Positions 44,399 through 44,483 of a stretch of DNA of 44,483 bases are shown here, one piece after another. The stretch comes from an uncultured Pseudomonadota bacterium (GTDB lineage: Bacteria > Pseudomonadota > Gammaproteobacteria > Burkholderiales > Methylophilaceae): contig CAIRBH010000044.1 in assembly GCA_903876765.1 (NCBI GenBank), forward strand, positions 1 to 44,483, written 5' to 3'. The translations under genes were made by a program, and so were the position numbers. The notes under the pieces were generated by a model. That model was given only the letters and a program-made list of their open reading frames with translations. It searched no databases and was not told the origin of the DNA. The stretch's first letter is position 1. The number at the start of each line of letters is the position of its first letter.

Positions 44399-44483
44399 TA
44401 TGGTATTGCTAGGTATTAATGTGTTTAAAAACAGCCTTAAATTTATTTGTATACAAGCAATATACACCAGTCTAACAACTTAA

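Noticed and set aside
1-44483. CRISPR arrays, tRNA genes, IS elements, integrases
   Set aside because: I scanned for regularly spaced repeats, tRNA T-loop sequences and transposase-like proteins and saw none; a short tRNA or a divergent element could still be missed by eye.

Overview
The window looks like a contiguous piece of a betaproteobacterial chromosome with moderate-to-low GC. The best guess is a methylotroph-like member of the Methylophilaceae or a close relative. This rests on gene order (erpA–bactofilin–small coiled-coil protein–argC–rpsI–rplM; yicC…gmk–rpoZ–spoT–recG–ubiC–ubiA; rph–rdgB–hemW; argH–algZ–algR–hemC–hemD) and on protein character. No marker that fixes the genus lies in the window, so the taxonomy is inference. 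I found no rRNA, tRNA, CRISPR array, transposase, integrase or prophage gene.

Layout: (1) 1–6042 is a two-partner secretion locus on the minus strand. A FhaC/ShlB-type transporter (tpsB) is followed by a very large filamentous-haemagglutinin-type adhesin (tpsA), which runs off the left edge in the middle of an array of autotransporter-type beta-strand repeats. (2) 6459–9836 is a minus-strand housekeeping block: erpA, a bactofilin, a short coiled-coil membrane protein, argC, and rpsI/rplM with their own promoter and terminator. (3) 10122–11555 is a short FimV-like inner-membrane protein. (4) 11582–18366 is a tight minus-strand operon gmk–rpoZ–spoT–recG–ubiC–ubiA. (5) 18410–23140 is the Anbu cluster: a proteasome-like Anbu peptidase, a DUF2721 membrane protein, a transglutaminase-like protein, an alpha-E protein and a circularly permuted ATP-grasp. 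It sits between yicC and gmk, genes that are often neighbours in related bacteria. (6) 23399–27146 holds yicC and, divergently, rph–rdgB–small protein–hemW. (7) 27211–30094 holds a secreted beta-propeller protein, a BON-domain lipoprotein, a striking 49-bp perfect palindrome and a cation diffusion facilitator. (8) 30156–35358 is argH / algZ–algR / hemC–hemD, the same arrangement as in Pseudomonas. (9) 35749–44483 is a sulfur and cysteine island. On the plus strand it has a DUF2292 protein, a porin, a periplasmic sulfate-binding protein, a DUF2325 protein and cysK. Converging on it from the minus strand are cysE/epsC, a family 2A (SrpI-type) encapsulin shell protein and a SufS-like cysteine desulfurase with a ~200-residue low-complexity N-terminal extension.

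The most interesting system is the last one. The gene pair shell + N-terminally extended desulfurase, flanked by serine acetyltransferase and cysteine synthase, has the architecture of a sulfur-handling protein nanocompartment. A possible route runs from sulfate binding and serine activation through cysteine synthesis to an encapsulated desulfurase that takes sulfur from cysteine. The second notable system is the Anbu/ATP-grasp/transglutaminase cluster, predicted in the literature to make and process a peptide or peptide tag but not functionally resolved. Several non-coding structures are also recorded: a 14-bp tandem repeat starting on the hemD stop codon, a terminator-bearing element upstream of cysE, and overlapping hairpins upstream of the ATP-grasp gene.
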